A stretch of DNA of 12,864 nt from Candidatus Helarchaeota archaeon (GTDB lineage: Archaea > Asgardarchaeota > Lokiarchaeia > Helarchaeales > HEL-GB-A): the NCBI GenBank assembly GCA_016840125.1, contig JAEOSY010000506.1, positions 1 to 12,864 of the forward strand, given 5' to 3'. Each line of letters opens with the position of its first letter. Within the stretch, counting starts at the first letter, position 1. The notes beneath the pieces were generated by a model that was given only the letters and a program-made list of their open reading frames with translations, made no database searches and was not told where the DNA came from. Of the stretch, positions 1-6,473 are shown one piece after another. Both the position numbers and the translations under genes were made by a program.

Positions 1-13
1 TTAGCTGTCAAAA

Positions 14-24
14 GGTATTTATTC
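14..24 (+). promoter_or_regulatory. TATA-like box of the tRNA-Glu gene
   Basis: The AT-rich stretch GGTATTTATTC is centred about 28 bases before the first base of the tRNA. This is the spacing expected of an archaeal TATA box that starts transcription just before the mature 5' end. It lies on the chromosomal side of the integration site, so integration leaves the tRNA promoter untouched. The assignment rests on position and composition only. Confidence 0.5.
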
Positions 25-319
25 ACGCTGAATTTCGATCAACGGGTAGCTCCGGTAGTGTAGTCCGGCCAAGCATACGAGCCTCTCGAGCTCGCGACCC
101 GGGTTCGAATCCCGGCCGGAGCACCAAAACATTGCCTTTTTGTCCTGTTTTAGGGTAATTTACGCCACTATTTTGACTAAGAGGTCTTTCTATTCGTTTT
201 ATAATATCAATTAAGGCATTTTCACAGACTTTAGACAGATTTAAGCCCATATCTTTGGCTTTTTCAACGACTTCTTCTTCAATACTTAGAGTTAATTTGA
301 CCTTCCCCATTTCAATCAC
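23..319 (-). CDS. int(N): N-terminal piece of the split SSV-type integrase, with ribbon-helix-helix-like domain
   Basis: Reading leftwards from GTG at 319 (alternative ATG at 310-308), residues 1-45 give a short strand (KVKLTLSI) followed by two helices (EEEVVEKAKDMGLNLS, KVCENALIDIIKRI). This pattern fits a ribbon-helix-helix or CcdA/CopG-like DNA-binding fold. A linker follows, and residues about 65-80 are encoded by the tRNA-derived core. In the integrated state the frame runs on antisense through the tRNA to a stop at 23-25, giving a 98-residue product. In a circular form the core would join residue 80 to the threonine after the core in int(C), restoring the integrase. A TATA-like TTAAATAC at 343-350 would start transcription near the GTG, so the message may be leaderless. 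The DNA-binding fold is inferred from pattern only. Confidence 0.8.
   Translation of the reverse strand: MIEMGKVKLTLSIEEEVVEKAKDMGLNLSKVCENALIDIIKRIERPLSQNSGVNYPKTGQKGNVLVLRPGFEPGSRAREARMLGRTTLPELPVDRNSA
49..126 (+). tRNA. tRNA-Glu, anticodon CUC, with encoded CCA
   Basis: A complete cloverleaf can be folded by hand. The acceptor stem is GCTCCGG (49-55) with CCGGAGC (116-122), followed by discriminator A123 and an encoded CCA (124-126). The D stem is GTGT/GCAT (58-61 with 73-76, two wobble pairs). The anticodon stem is CGAGC/GCTCG (78-82 with 90-94) with loop CTCTCGA, giving anticodon CTC at 85-87, which reads GAG (glutamate). The T stem is CCGGG/CCCGG around TTCGAAT (104-110). The shape is that of archaeal tRNA-Glu. 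The gene is the integration target: bases 81-127 recur exactly at 12738-12784. The tRNA stays whole because the element restores its 3' part. Confidence 0.96.
81..127 (+). repeat. attL core: 47-bp direct repeat covering the 3' part of tRNA-Glu
   Basis: These 47 bases are identical to 12738-12784. They run from the 3' side of the anticodon stem through the anticodon loop, T arm, acceptor strand and CCA. On the minus strand the core is also protein-coding, giving the integrase segment LVLRPGFEPGSRAREA. The match stops sharply at base 80 on the left. On the right it fades into a diverged continuation (about 70% identical over the next 30 bases), which is unusual for a simple att pair and is treated as a separate finding. 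Confidence 0.95.
137..141 (+). terminator. Oligo-T run after tRNA-Glu
   Basis: A run of five T at 137-141, followed by four more at 148-151, lies just after the encoded CCA. Oligo-T stretches are the usual archaeal termination signal. These bases belong to the element rather than to the original chromosome, so the element appears to supply the tRNA's new 3' terminator. Confidence 0.4.
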
Positions 320-322
320 ACG

Positions 323-340
323 TCTATATACGTATATAGA
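323..340. promoter_or_regulatory. Perfect 18-bp palindrome before int(N), candidate operator
   Basis: TCTATATACGTATATAGA equals its own reverse complement over all 18 bases. It ends 4 bases before the GTG start of int(N) and lies between that start and a TATA-like box at 343-350, so a bound protein would block initiation. The predicted ribbon-helix-helix domain at the N-terminus of the integrase makes self-repression a natural idea. That link is inference. The rest of 341-452 is AT-rich and shows no gene. Confidence 0.55.
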
Positions 341-342
341 AG

Positions 343-350
343 TATTTAAT
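343..350 (-). promoter_or_regulatory. TATA-like box for int(N)
   Basis: On the minus strand this reads ATTAAATA(C), centred about 27 bases before the GTG start at 319. With archaeal spacing, transcription would begin at or next to the start codon, which suggests a leaderless message. No Shine-Dalgarno sequence is visible. Confidence 0.4.
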
Positions 351-437
351 CATTAATCTTGTAGATTATTAGTATTTGTAGAAATAGATATTCTATACTT
401 TTGATATAATTACTAAAACAAATTCATCAAATATGGA

Positions 438-452
438 TATTGATTATCAATA
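438..452. repeat. 7-bp inverted repeat after the regulator gene
   Basis: TATTGAT and ATCAATA are separated by a single T. They lie immediately beyond the stop codon (453-455) of the minus-strand regulator, and T-rich sequence follows in that direction. It may mark the 3' end of that transcript, but a short AT-rich inverted repeat can occur by chance. Confidence 0.25.
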
Positions 453-1010
453 CTAAGGAGGGTCATAATAATGATCAGGAGGATCGTCATTAATTATTGG
501 TTCATACGCTGCAACTTCACTAACAGGATCGAAAATTGTTCCATCAAGCCACATTTTCATAATGTCTTCTTCTTTATGACCACTTTCTATTACAAATTTT
601 TCCAAATCTTCTGGAGAATGAATCTCCATAATTTTCAAAGTATCCTCCAACATGGGTGAAAAAGCTCTGAAAAGAGTATTTTTTAAAGTCTTAATGAATT
701 GGGTAACATCCATAGTTTCGAAAATTTCTAATAATGTTCTTTTTTCCTTAAGCTTCATACATTCTTCATGATATTCTTTAGGAACATAATAATGGGGATA
801 TCTTGCTCCTTCTGCTATGTTTTTCTTGAGTTTGCCTTGACCTTTCAAGTCGTTGAGATAATTCGTCATTGTCTGTCGTGCAATCTTTGCTGGCTTAGTT
901 GAATCAGAAGAATTGCGACAGAATTCAGAAAAATCCTTGAAACGAACATTTCCTCTTTCATATGCAAAGATCAATAAGTCTTCCTTAGTTAATTCAGGCA
1001 ATTCACTCAC
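453..1010 (-). CDS. Winged-helix-like regulator with acidic tail, divergent from the replication ATPase
   Basis: The protein has 185 residues and a GTG start at 1010-1008. Residues about 6-80 alternate helices with a turn (LTKEDLLIFAYERGNVRFKD, then TMTNYLNDLKGQGKL) and end in a wing-like stretch (ARYPHYYVP). This matches the outline of a winged helix-turn-helix, although no specific family is recognised. A helical middle (about 85-150) could mediate dimers or partner binding, and the protein ends in an acidic, proline- and tyrosine-rich tail (DDPPDHYYDPP). The gene is divergent from the ATPase at 1079, and an 18-bp palindrome overlaps its start codon. The simplest reading is a repressor controlling itself and replication. 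The start overlapping the palindrome, and a TATA box about 27 bases upstream, suggest a leaderless transcript. The stop is TAG. Confidence 0.75.
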   Translation of the reverse strand: MSELPELTKEDLLIFAYERGNVRFKDFSEFCRNSSDSTKPAKIARQTMTNYLNDLKGQGKLKKNIAEGARYPHYYVPKEYHEECMKLKEKRTLLEIFETMDVTQFIKTLKNTLFRAFSPMLEDTLKIMEIHSPEDLEKFVIESGHKEEDIMKMWLDGTIFDPVSEVAAYEPIINDDPPDHYYDPP

Positions 1011-1026
1011 TAGACTATAGTCTAGT
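1009..1026. promoter_or_regulatory. Perfect 18-bp palindrome between divergent genes, candidate operator
   Basis: ACTAGACTATAGTCTAGT equals its own reverse complement over 18 bases. It covers the start codon and probable transcription start of the minus-strand regulator, and lies just upstream of the TATA region that may serve the ATPase gene. One 10-base half (ATAGTCTAGT) recurs at 11712-11721, next to the start of the hydrolase operon. Binding by the regulator encoded at 453-1010 is inferred from position. Confidence 0.6.
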
Positions 1027-1032
1027 CAATAG

Positions 1033-1043
1033 CCTATATTTAA
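1033..1043. promoter_or_regulatory. Two-way TATA region between regulator and ATPase
   Basis: The stretch CTATATTTAA reads as a TATA-like box on both strands. To the right it would start transcription near 1062, before a weak AAGGT (1064-1068) and the ATG at 1079. To the left it would start near 1011, at the GTG of the regulator. One shared box beside the palindrome would let one protein control both genes. Confidence 0.4.
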
Positions 1044-1078
1044 CATTAAACGTTCTATGTTCTAAGGTAAAAAACGAT

Positions 1079-2644
1079 ATGCCAGAGAAAGATGAACAGA
1101 TCGATAGATTTATCGTACGATTAGAGGGTGAAAAAGCATACATCTACGACGCGATAACTCATGATGAAAAAAAGATCAATCGCGCGGATTATAAAGCAAT
1201 AGCTGAGTACACGAAACAGAAAGGTGTGGAACCCACTGTAATATTGCACGCAATTATGAAGGCTAGTTCCACAATAGCAGAGTATGGCACACATGAAGAC
1301 CTCTATCTTGAAATTCGCAATTTTATAGAGAAACACTTAGATTTAGTTGAAGACGCTGAATTCGACGTTCTCACCGCTAAAGTACTGGAATCATGGTTAA
1401 TCGACCGATTCAACACAGTAGGCTACCTCTTCTTTATAGGACCTCCCAAGTCGGGTAAGACCCGAGCCATAGATGTTCTAAGCTCAATATGCTATAATTC
1501 AATATCTTCAGCGACAATGACAGCACCAGCAATATACCGGACGCTTGACAAGGGAACAGCCACCCTGTTTTTTGACGAAATCCAGCAATATATAAAGGAG
1601 GACAAGGCAACCTTCCTCGCAATCTTAAATGCTGGTTACAGGAGGGGGCAAAAGGCTACAATCGTCATCAAAACCAGAGATGGATACGAAGCTAAAGGCT
1701 TTGAAGTGTTTGGCAGTAAGGTACTCGCTGCGACAGACCTTCCAACAGAGGCCCTATCAACACACTGCGTAATGATACCCATGGTCAAAAACTCCAGAAA
1801 AGTCTCATTCAGGATCGACAGAGAAAAAACAAAGCAGTTAAAACATAAACTCGCCAGGTTCAAGGAAGACTGGAAAGACAAGGAGATCCCAGACCTTGAA
1901 GATGTTTTCCTGAAAAATGGCTTCACAGATTACAGGAACGTGGAGATCTTCATCAACCTCGCAGCCGTCACACCCGAAAAACACCGAGACAGAATCATAA
2001 ACTATGCCAGGGAAATCGACGACCAAATCGCAGAAGAAGACGGAATCAACTTTTACGCGAACCTATTCAAAGCCATAGAGAAAGTCTTACCAACCATGAA
2101 AGGCGGAAAAATCTCAATCAACGACATCGCAGAAGCATACAACGAAGACCTCCCCGAATCAGAGCAACTAAGCAATAAAACAATAGGCAAGCACGTAATA
2201 GTGATGGGGTTGAAAAACAAGTGCCGGATGAGCAACGGAACCGCAGGTAGAAAGATCAACGAGAAAATCCTGGAACGCCTCCGCAAAAGATACGCTCCTC
2301 CTCAAACAAAGCTTGATTATGAAAATGATGTTTCTGAAGAAACTGAAGATACATATGTGTCTAACGTTTTTAATATCCCTGTCAATAATAGCGAGTCTAT
2401 ACATACCACATCACCTTCAGAAACATCAGAAACATCAGTTTTTCAAAGTCTAGGTGATACGTTGCCGGTTCTCCAAGAAGCATTCAGACAGATCGAAGAA
2501 AACAGCACAGAAAACTGGGTGGCCACGATCATCAATTTTATGATGTGTGATGAATCATACGCGGAGAAGGCGTTTAAACACCTAGTGGATGAGGGCTTGT
2601 TTACACAGGTAAGTAATGGGGATTGGCGGTATATTCATCCTTAG
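1079..2644 (+). CDS. P-loop replication ATPase/helicase-like protein with C-terminal winged-helix-like regions
   Basis: The protein has 521 residues. A Walker A motif GPPKSGKT is at 121-128, a Walker B motif TLFFDE is at 162-167, and a conserved block follows (NAGYRRG at 184-190, FEVFGSKVLAATDLP at 208-222). This order resembles DUF3631/primase-helicase-type ATPases found on archaeal and phage-like replicons. Residues about 330-405 look like a winged helix (KISINDIAEAYNEDL ... SNKTIGKHVIVMGLKN). A disordered acidic and serine-rich linker (410-460) leads to a second small helical domain (461-521) ending GDWRYIHP. The likely role is unwinding or initiation at the element's origin. The repeat cluster that begins 10 bases after the stop supports this. 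No primase active-site motif was recognised. The position equivalent to the usual SRC arginine reads STHC (227-230), so the arginine finger may lie elsewhere. The stop is TAG. Confidence 0.82.
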   Translation: MPEKDEQIDRFIVRLEGEKAYIYDAITHDEKKINRADYKAIAEYTKQKGVEPTVILHAIMKASSTIAEYGTHEDLYLEIRNFIEKHLDLVEDAEFDVLTAKVLESWLIDRFNTVGYLFFIGPPKSGKTRAIDVLSSICYNSISSATMTAPAIYRTLDKGTATLFFDEIQQYIKEDKATFLAILNAGYRRGQKATIVIKTRDGYEAKGFEVFGSKVLAATDLPTEALSTHCVMIPMVKNSRKVSFRIDREKTKQLKHKLARFKEDWKDKEIPDLEDVFLKNGFTDYRNVEIFINLAAVTPEKHRDRIINYAREIDDQIAEEDGINFYANLFKAIEKVLPTMKGGKISINDIAEAYNEDLPESEQLSNKTIGKHVIVMGLKNKCRMSNGTAGRKINEKILERLRKRYAPPQTKLDYENDVSEETEDTYVSNVFNIPVNNSESIHTTSPSETSETSVFQSLGDTLPVLQEAFRQIEENSTENWVATIINFMMCDESYAEKAFKHLVDEGLFTQVSNGDWRYIHP

Positions 2645-2652
2645 AAAGTGGG

Positions 2653-2832
2653 AAAAATGTCCAAAATGTCCAAAAAAGGCGACATTTACGACATTACCAG
2701 GAATGTTATTTTAGGCTCTGCATAAACAATTAAGGATTATTTACAGTCTATTCACGTTGCCGGGGTTGAATATGGGTTTTTGGAATGTCCCAAATGTCCC
2801 TAAATGTCCCTGCAAAAATGTCGTAAATATCG
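2653..2832 (+). repeat. Iteron-like AAATGTCC repeats in two clusters, candidate replication origin
   Basis: Exact AAATGTCC copies lie at 2655-2662, 2664-2671, 2792-2799 and 2802-2809. Near copies are GAATGTCC at 2783-2790 and AAATGTCG at 2816-2823. Inverted copies lie at 2680-2687 (CGACATTT) and 2689-2696 (CGACATTA). The reverse complement of 2680-2695 matches 2817-2832 in 15 of 16 bases, so the two clusters face each other across about 85 bases that include AT-rich sequence (2719-2754). The clusters follow the replication ATPase directly. Clustered repeats, dyad symmetry and an AT-rich centre are typical of plasmid origins. Origin function is inference. An alternative is a control region for the ATPase or its neighbour. 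Confidence 0.6.
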
Positions 2833-2839
2833 TATTTGC

Positions 2840-2847
2840 AAAAAAAA
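2840..2847 (-). terminator. Oligo-T terminator of the 123-aa gene
   Basis: On the minus strand, eight consecutive T follow three bases after the TAA stop at 2852-2850. A T-run directly after the stop is a typical archaeal termination signal. It would also keep transcription from running into the repeat cluster. Confidence 0.5.
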
Positions 2848-2849
2848 TT

Positions 2850-3221
2850 TTAGGGTTCATTCATTCTTTTCTTTATCCACTGAGTTATGGCTTTGGATAT
2901 TCGTTCCTTGCTTTGATCAATTATCGGAATATCGACAGTTCTAACTTTATGTATTGATTTATACTCAGGCATTAAGGAATAGAGGATAGCTGAATAATAT
3001 GTTATTCCTTTCGAAAAGTCTTCATCTACCTGAGTAAAAGCGGGATTTGTAGGTAAAGCCATAAAAACAATTCCTTCAGCCCAGTACAGAGCCATAGGTT
3101 GTCCAGCCTGAAGTACTGCTGACGTTCTCGCAAATAACTCTTCATTAGTAAGTTCAATCAGACTCAAAATGACAATTTTTTTAACAGGTCTATACTCAAT
3201 TTCAATAATATCCTCGGTCAT
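2850..3221 (-). CDS. Unrecognised 123-residue protein
   Basis: The ATG start is at 3221-3219 and the stop is TAA. No family is recognised. The visible pattern is strand (VKKIVILSLIE), helix (TNEELFARTSAVLQ), strand (PMALYWAEGIVFMALP), an acidic segment with tyrosines, strand (KVRTVDIPII) and a basic C-terminal helix (ERISKAITQWIKKRMN). This suggests a small mixed alpha/beta, probably soluble protein. There is no signal peptide, TM segment or cysteine. The gene sits between the candidate origin and a large inverted repeat, and is transcribed towards the origin. A replication or maintenance role is possible from position alone. The reading frame is credible because it is intact over its full length, has an ordinary composition and ends at a T-run terminator. 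Confidence 0.6.
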   Translation of the reverse strand: MTEDIIEIEYRPVKKIVILSLIELTNEELFARTSAVLQAGQPMALYWAEGIVFMALPTNPAFTQVDEDFSKGITYYSAILYSLMPEYKSIHKVRTVDIPIIDQSKERISKAITQWIKKRMNEP

Positions 3222-3259
3222 AAAACTTCTCTCATAATACAGTGGTTGTTATGATAAGA

Positions 3260-3305
3260 ATTAAATTTTTTCAACGGTTATCTATGGTTCAACAAAAAAT
3301 TTAAT
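3260..3305. repeat. Perfect 12-bp inverted repeat in the 3222-3517 intergenic region
   Basis: ATTAAATTTTTT (3260-3271) and AAAAAATTTAAT (3294-3305) are exact reverse complements around a 22-base loop that holds two TTCAAC copies. It lies between the divergent genes at 3221 and 3518. The arms are all A and T, so it could be a control site or a DNA structure. The remainder of the 3222-3517 gap is T-rich with no gene seen. TTTTATTAAT at about 3466-3475 may be a TATA box for the gene starting at 3518. Confidence 0.45.
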
Positions 3306-3517
3306 GTAGCTTCCACTTTTTTTACAAAACGATTAATGAATCAAAGAGTCCCTTTTAGCGTTATTTTTAATGGTTGATTTCCTTGTTTTCGGCTTCTTTT
3401 CAAGAAACAGGCTGTTTACGGTTTGATCTGCTTCAAAAACTCGCATGTTTTTTTCATCGTTTTTCATTTTATTAATCAAAAAAGGATCGATTATGAAGAT
3501 TTAATGGTGTTTTATGA

Positions 3518-3886
3518 TTGAGTAGGGACCCGTATAAGAAGTCGTGGAGGCAACGGAAGAAGGAAGCTGAACGTCGCGACAGGGTGTTTGAATTGTTGAC
3601 TGATGGTTCTTTTCCAACTGATAGCGAGATCGCGGAGCAGCTCAATGTTTCAAGGTCCACGGTGCAAAGGGACAAACGGAAGCTGAAGCGGAGGATTGAT
3701 CGATATTTGAAAGAGGAGAAGGCGAAGTGGCGTGCAAAATTTGCTGCGAAACTTGATCAAATGAACATCATCGATCGGTACCTTTACCTTTCCCGACTCA
3801 TGCAGGGGAAGCACCTCTACAAGCTTAAGCCTCGCGGGAAACCGTTCACATCAGAGTACCAGCCGAGATGGAAGAAAAAATCATAA
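3518..3886 (+). CDS. Small basic helix-turn-helix DNA-binding protein
   Basis: The protein has 122 residues and a TTG start at 3518, supported by GGTG at 3506-3509 eight bases upstream. A classic helix-turn-helix lies at about 34-58 (PTDSEIAEQLNVSRSTVQRD then KRKLKRRI). The N-terminal 25 residues are strongly basic, and the C-terminal half is a basic helix followed by a lysine-rich end. The helix-turn-helix resembles sigma-factor region 4 or transposase-type motifs, but the protein is too short for either family. A DNA-binding role as a regulator or accessory replication factor is likely. The gene ends 5 bases from the convergent propeller gene at 3892, and its stop is TAA. Confidence 0.7.
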   Translation: MSRDPYKKSWRQRKKEAERRDRVFELLTDGSFPTDSEIAEQLNVSRSTVQRDKRKLKRRIDRYLKEEKAKWRAKFAAKLDQMNIIDRYLYLSRLMQGKHLYKLKPRGKPFTSEYQPRWKKKS

Positions 3887-3891
3887 GCAGA

Positions 3892-6198
3892 TTAAAGATA
3901 ACCTCTAATTCCAACATAAAAAAAATATGCCCTGAATAGTGTATATAACATGAACCAAATTGCTGACATACATATTCCAAATAACACTAGATTTTTCGCC
4001 ATGTTTCGATCATCATCCTTAACAGCGATGTAAGCTAGGATTCCACCAATTATTGTGAAGAAAAAGGGAACAAGATACCAGTATGTAGAAGGTTTCTCTA
4101 CTTTTCTTTCGATAACTACAACTCTTCTTTCAATCTCTTTACTACAATATGGACAATTGCGAATATCTGAAGGAAGTTTTGAGAGGTCTCTATTACAGTT
4201 TGGACAGAAAAGAATTACACCTTCCATTCTCCTCATCGTCTTTCTCTCTTCAATACGAATTTTTTCCATACGTTCGATTTCTTCCTTTCTTTCAGCCTCT
4301 CCCTTCCATTGTTGAACTTCTTTCTTCGTTCCCCAACGCCCCTCATACTTGATGAAGCCCTTCTCAAGTTGTGATTTTTCAAATCTTCTCTTTTTGATAA
4401 TCCATCCTATACTTAATGAGCTAATTACTATTACCGCTACCAAAGCGATTACTGTAGTTTGATTAGTCATCAACCAAAGAGATGTAAATGAACGCCATTC
4501 AATGAAAAGAGGTCCCACTGTATCATTGATTTGGGAAAGCCCAAACTGTTTATCATCTACACGTGATATTTTGTACTCTTCTTCCCCTTCAGTGTTCGAA
4601 GTAACAGTACGACTCCACCTACCGTTTACTTCATCCCAGGTCATTGCTTCATCATTAACATACAAGGTTCCTTTTGTTGAATCAAACAAATTGTTGTCGT
4701 ATTCGTAAACAGCTTTAAACCACACTATTTCTTCATTGCCTAACTCTGAAAGGTTTTGGCTAGTTCCACCGTCAACAATTTTTATTCTATCCCAAACGAT
4801 ATGGAGATTCATTGGAATTTGAACAAATGAAGTTGTCGAATCACAGTCGACGCTTGTTATTTCAAATGTAATATTTTGTATTGTTTGACTATCATAACTA
4901 AATGAAATCCATCCTGTTGAGTTTGGATTGTAACCAACCTCATTTACAAATATTCTTCCCACTGTTACATCTGTATTATCATGATCCCAAACAGCGTGTA
5001 ATGCAATCCGTTGTTGAGAACCTAAATTAGCATGAGTATCACTCATTACAGCTTTGTCAACAACTACTCCTCCACCGAAACAGAAAAAATATCCTCTGAA
5101 TTGTCCACCTTGACTATTTTGATCAGATTTCCAAAAAACTCGTGCAGTCGCAAATAATTTACCTTGAACTATTTGAAGATAACCAATACCCGCATAGTCT
5201 TCCACGTTATTTGTATTAAAAAATGACGGAAATGAAAAACTCCAAATATTATCTCCATTAGTCGTATTGAAGCAGAAAATATTTCCGCCTTCAGTAAGTT
5301 TTTGACCTTCACTAGAGGATGAATGCTTTCCTGAAGGACCAACAAACACTTTTCCATCTGCAGCGATAGGATAACCAATGTTGTAACCTTTCAGTTCCTT
5401 TACCCATACAAATTTTCCATTAGATATGTTTAATGTGTAGATGTATGGTATGTTGTTAAAGTCATCTCTTCCTGAAATGAAGACAAGATCTTCTTGAACT
5501 CCGATTTTATAAAGATACAATGATAATGGTGCTTCATGTTTCCAAAGTAAATTACCCGTATCTTCATGATAGCAATAAATAGTTGAGTTAAAGACTCTAT
5601 TCGACTCATCTTTTAATACTGAATTTATGAGAAGTTTTTCTCCAACAATACAGATCGAAGTTGGATTATCAATTCGTTTTTGCCAAATTAACTGACCAGT
5701 TGAAGCGTCAAGACAATAAGTGAAACTATCGTCATGTACACTAAAATATACTCGGTTTTTATATAGGATTGGATTCCAAATCGTTCTGATTTGATCTATT
5801 TCGGATGACGGATATTCCCAAATTAGGTTACCAGTAGAAATATCAAGGCAGATAATATGTTGATTTTCATTTTTTGCATATAATTTATTATTCCCAAAAC
5901 TAAACAAGCTTAAATAATAATAGTTAACATAGAAATTTGTAATTTCGGTACCATCTTTTAAGTCAAGTATGTAAATTTGGTCTAGTGTTATAGATCCATT
6001 GCCATGTTTTTCGCCTCTATCACAAAGAATTACATATTTATCATCGATACCAACAATTGAAAAATAAGACCTGAATCGTCCTTTAGTTTCCCACAATAAT
6101 TCACCATCAGGATTATATGCGTAAAGAACACCGCCTTCAAATTTTCTCGAGGAAGTGTCATAGTAATATACCCTAACGAATATCTTCCCATTTTTCAA
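3892..6198 (-). CDS. Beta-propeller/Ig-like membrane protein with coiled coil and zinc ribbon, lacking its own signal peptide
   Basis: The protein has 768 residues from a TTG at 6198-6196. Residues 1-380 hold repeats ending in a Gly-x-x-(Ile/Leu/Val)-Trp signature (GELLW 32-36, GNLIW 123-127, GQLIW 168-172, GNLLW 215-219, GKFVW 261-265, GDNIW 315-319), as in PQQ-like beta-propellers. Two Ig-like segments follow (about 385-470 and 490-550, each with a yVN-type strand). TM segments lie at about 582-601, 705-725 and 735-760. Between the first two are a charged coiled coil (606-655) and a CPNC...CPYC zinc ribbon (665-685). The propeller would face outside and the ribbon the cytoplasm. Enzymatic PQQ use is not implied. 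The matching signal peptide is in a different frame at 6173-6412, so the true N-terminus probably lies there and the TTG is only the first start in this frame. The protein may be a surface sensor or adhesin. Confidence 0.8.
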   Translation of the reverse strand: MKNGKIFVRVYYYDTSSRKFEGGVLYAYNPDGELLWETKGRFRSYFSIVGIDDKYVILCDRGEKHGNGSITLDQIYILDLKDGTEITNFYVNYYYLSLFSFGNNKLYAKNENQHIICLDISTGNLIWEYPSSEIDQIRTIWNPILYKNRVYFSVHDDSFTYCLDASTGQLIWQKRIDNPTSICIVGEKLLINSVLKDESNRVFNSTIYCYHEDTGNLLWKHEAPLSLYLYKIGVQEDLVFISGRDDFNNIPYIYTLNISNGKFVWVKELKGYNIGYPIAADGKVFVGPSGKHSSSSEGQKLTEGGNIFCFNTTNGDNIWSFSFPSFFNTNNVEDYAGIGYLQIVQGKLFATARVFWKSDQNSQGGQFRGYFFCFGGGVVVDKAVMSDTHANLGSQQRIALHAVWDHDNTDVTVGRIFVNEVGYNPNSTGWISFSYDSQTIQNITFEITSVDCDSTTSFVQIPMNLHIVWDRIKIVDGGTSQNLSELGNEEIVWFKAVYEYDNNLFDSTKGTLYVNDEAMTWDEVNGRWSRTVTSNTEGEEEYKISRVDDKQFGLSQINDTVGPLFIEWRSFTSLWLMTNQTTVIALVAVIVISSLSIGWIIKKRRFEKSQLEKGFIKYEGRWGTKKEVQQWKGEAERKEEIERMEKIRIEERKTMRRMEGVILFCPNCNRDLSKLPSDIRNCPYCSKEIERRVVVIERKVEKPSTYWYLVPFFFTIIGGILAYIAVKDDDRNMAKNLVLFGICMSAIWFMLYTLFRAYFFYVGIRGYL

Positions 6199-6412
6199 TT
6201 TTAGAAATTAAATACACATCGAATTTTGGTTGAGCGGTATATTCTCGATACCATAAAGTATTGTTAGTGTTTGGAGCTTTCTCTTCAATAAATGCAGCAT
6301 TAACTAAGAAATCATTCTTTTTGAGATTTTCAATAGGATGAGGTTGAATGATAAATAAACTGAATAGTATTAGAAATAATAGATAGTGTAGCCTTCCCCT
6401 CAACCCAACCAT
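6173..6412 (-). CDS. Frame-shifted N-terminal part of the propeller protein (signal peptide)
   Basis: This is a 79-residue frame with its ATG at 6412-6410. It has basic residues, then a hydrophobic core (YLLFLILFSLFII, residues 10-22), a proline and a polar stretch, which is a clear secretion signal. It then runs KFDVYLISKIEKW and stops soon after the start of the 768-aa frame, overlapping it by 26 bases. Removing one A from the five-A run at 6191-6195 (minus strand) would join the frames as SKIENGKIFVRV, giving an uninterrupted secreted protein of about 840 residues. The cause may be mutation, sequencing error in a homopolymer, or slippage. It is divergent from the membrane-protein gene at 6474 across a very AT-rich 61-base gap with TATA-like sequences. 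Confidence 0.65.
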   Translation of the reverse strand: MVGLRGRLHYLLFLILFSLFIIQPHPIENLKKNDFLVNAAFIEEKAPNTNNTLWYREYTAQPKFDVYLISKIEKWEDIR

Positions 6413-6473
6413 CTATAATAATTATTATTTTATCTATCTAATAATTATATGAATGTTTGATTAGGGATTTGTT

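Noticed and set aside
471..659. Plus-strand frame of 62 codons
   Set aside because: It lies wholly antisense to the winged-helix-like regulator, which has the better composition and a credible promoter.
2645..2722. Extension of the ATPase by reading its TAG stop as sense
   Set aside because: The 26 open codons after the TAG run through the repeat cluster and are of a length easily expected by chance, so they do not support amber recoding.
2653..2832. CRISPR array
   Set aside because: The repeats are only 8 bases long, occur in both orientations and have irregular spacing.
2757..2957. 66-codon plus-strand frame across the repeat cluster
   Set aside because: Its N-terminal half is produced by the AAATGTCC repeats (NVP/KCP-type residues), and the rest is antisense to the 123-residue gene.
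3892..6198. PQQ-dependent dehydrogenase
   Set aside because: Propeller repeats are present, but no cofactor-binding or catalytic pattern was seen, and the Ig, TM and zinc-ribbon parts do not fit that enzyme.
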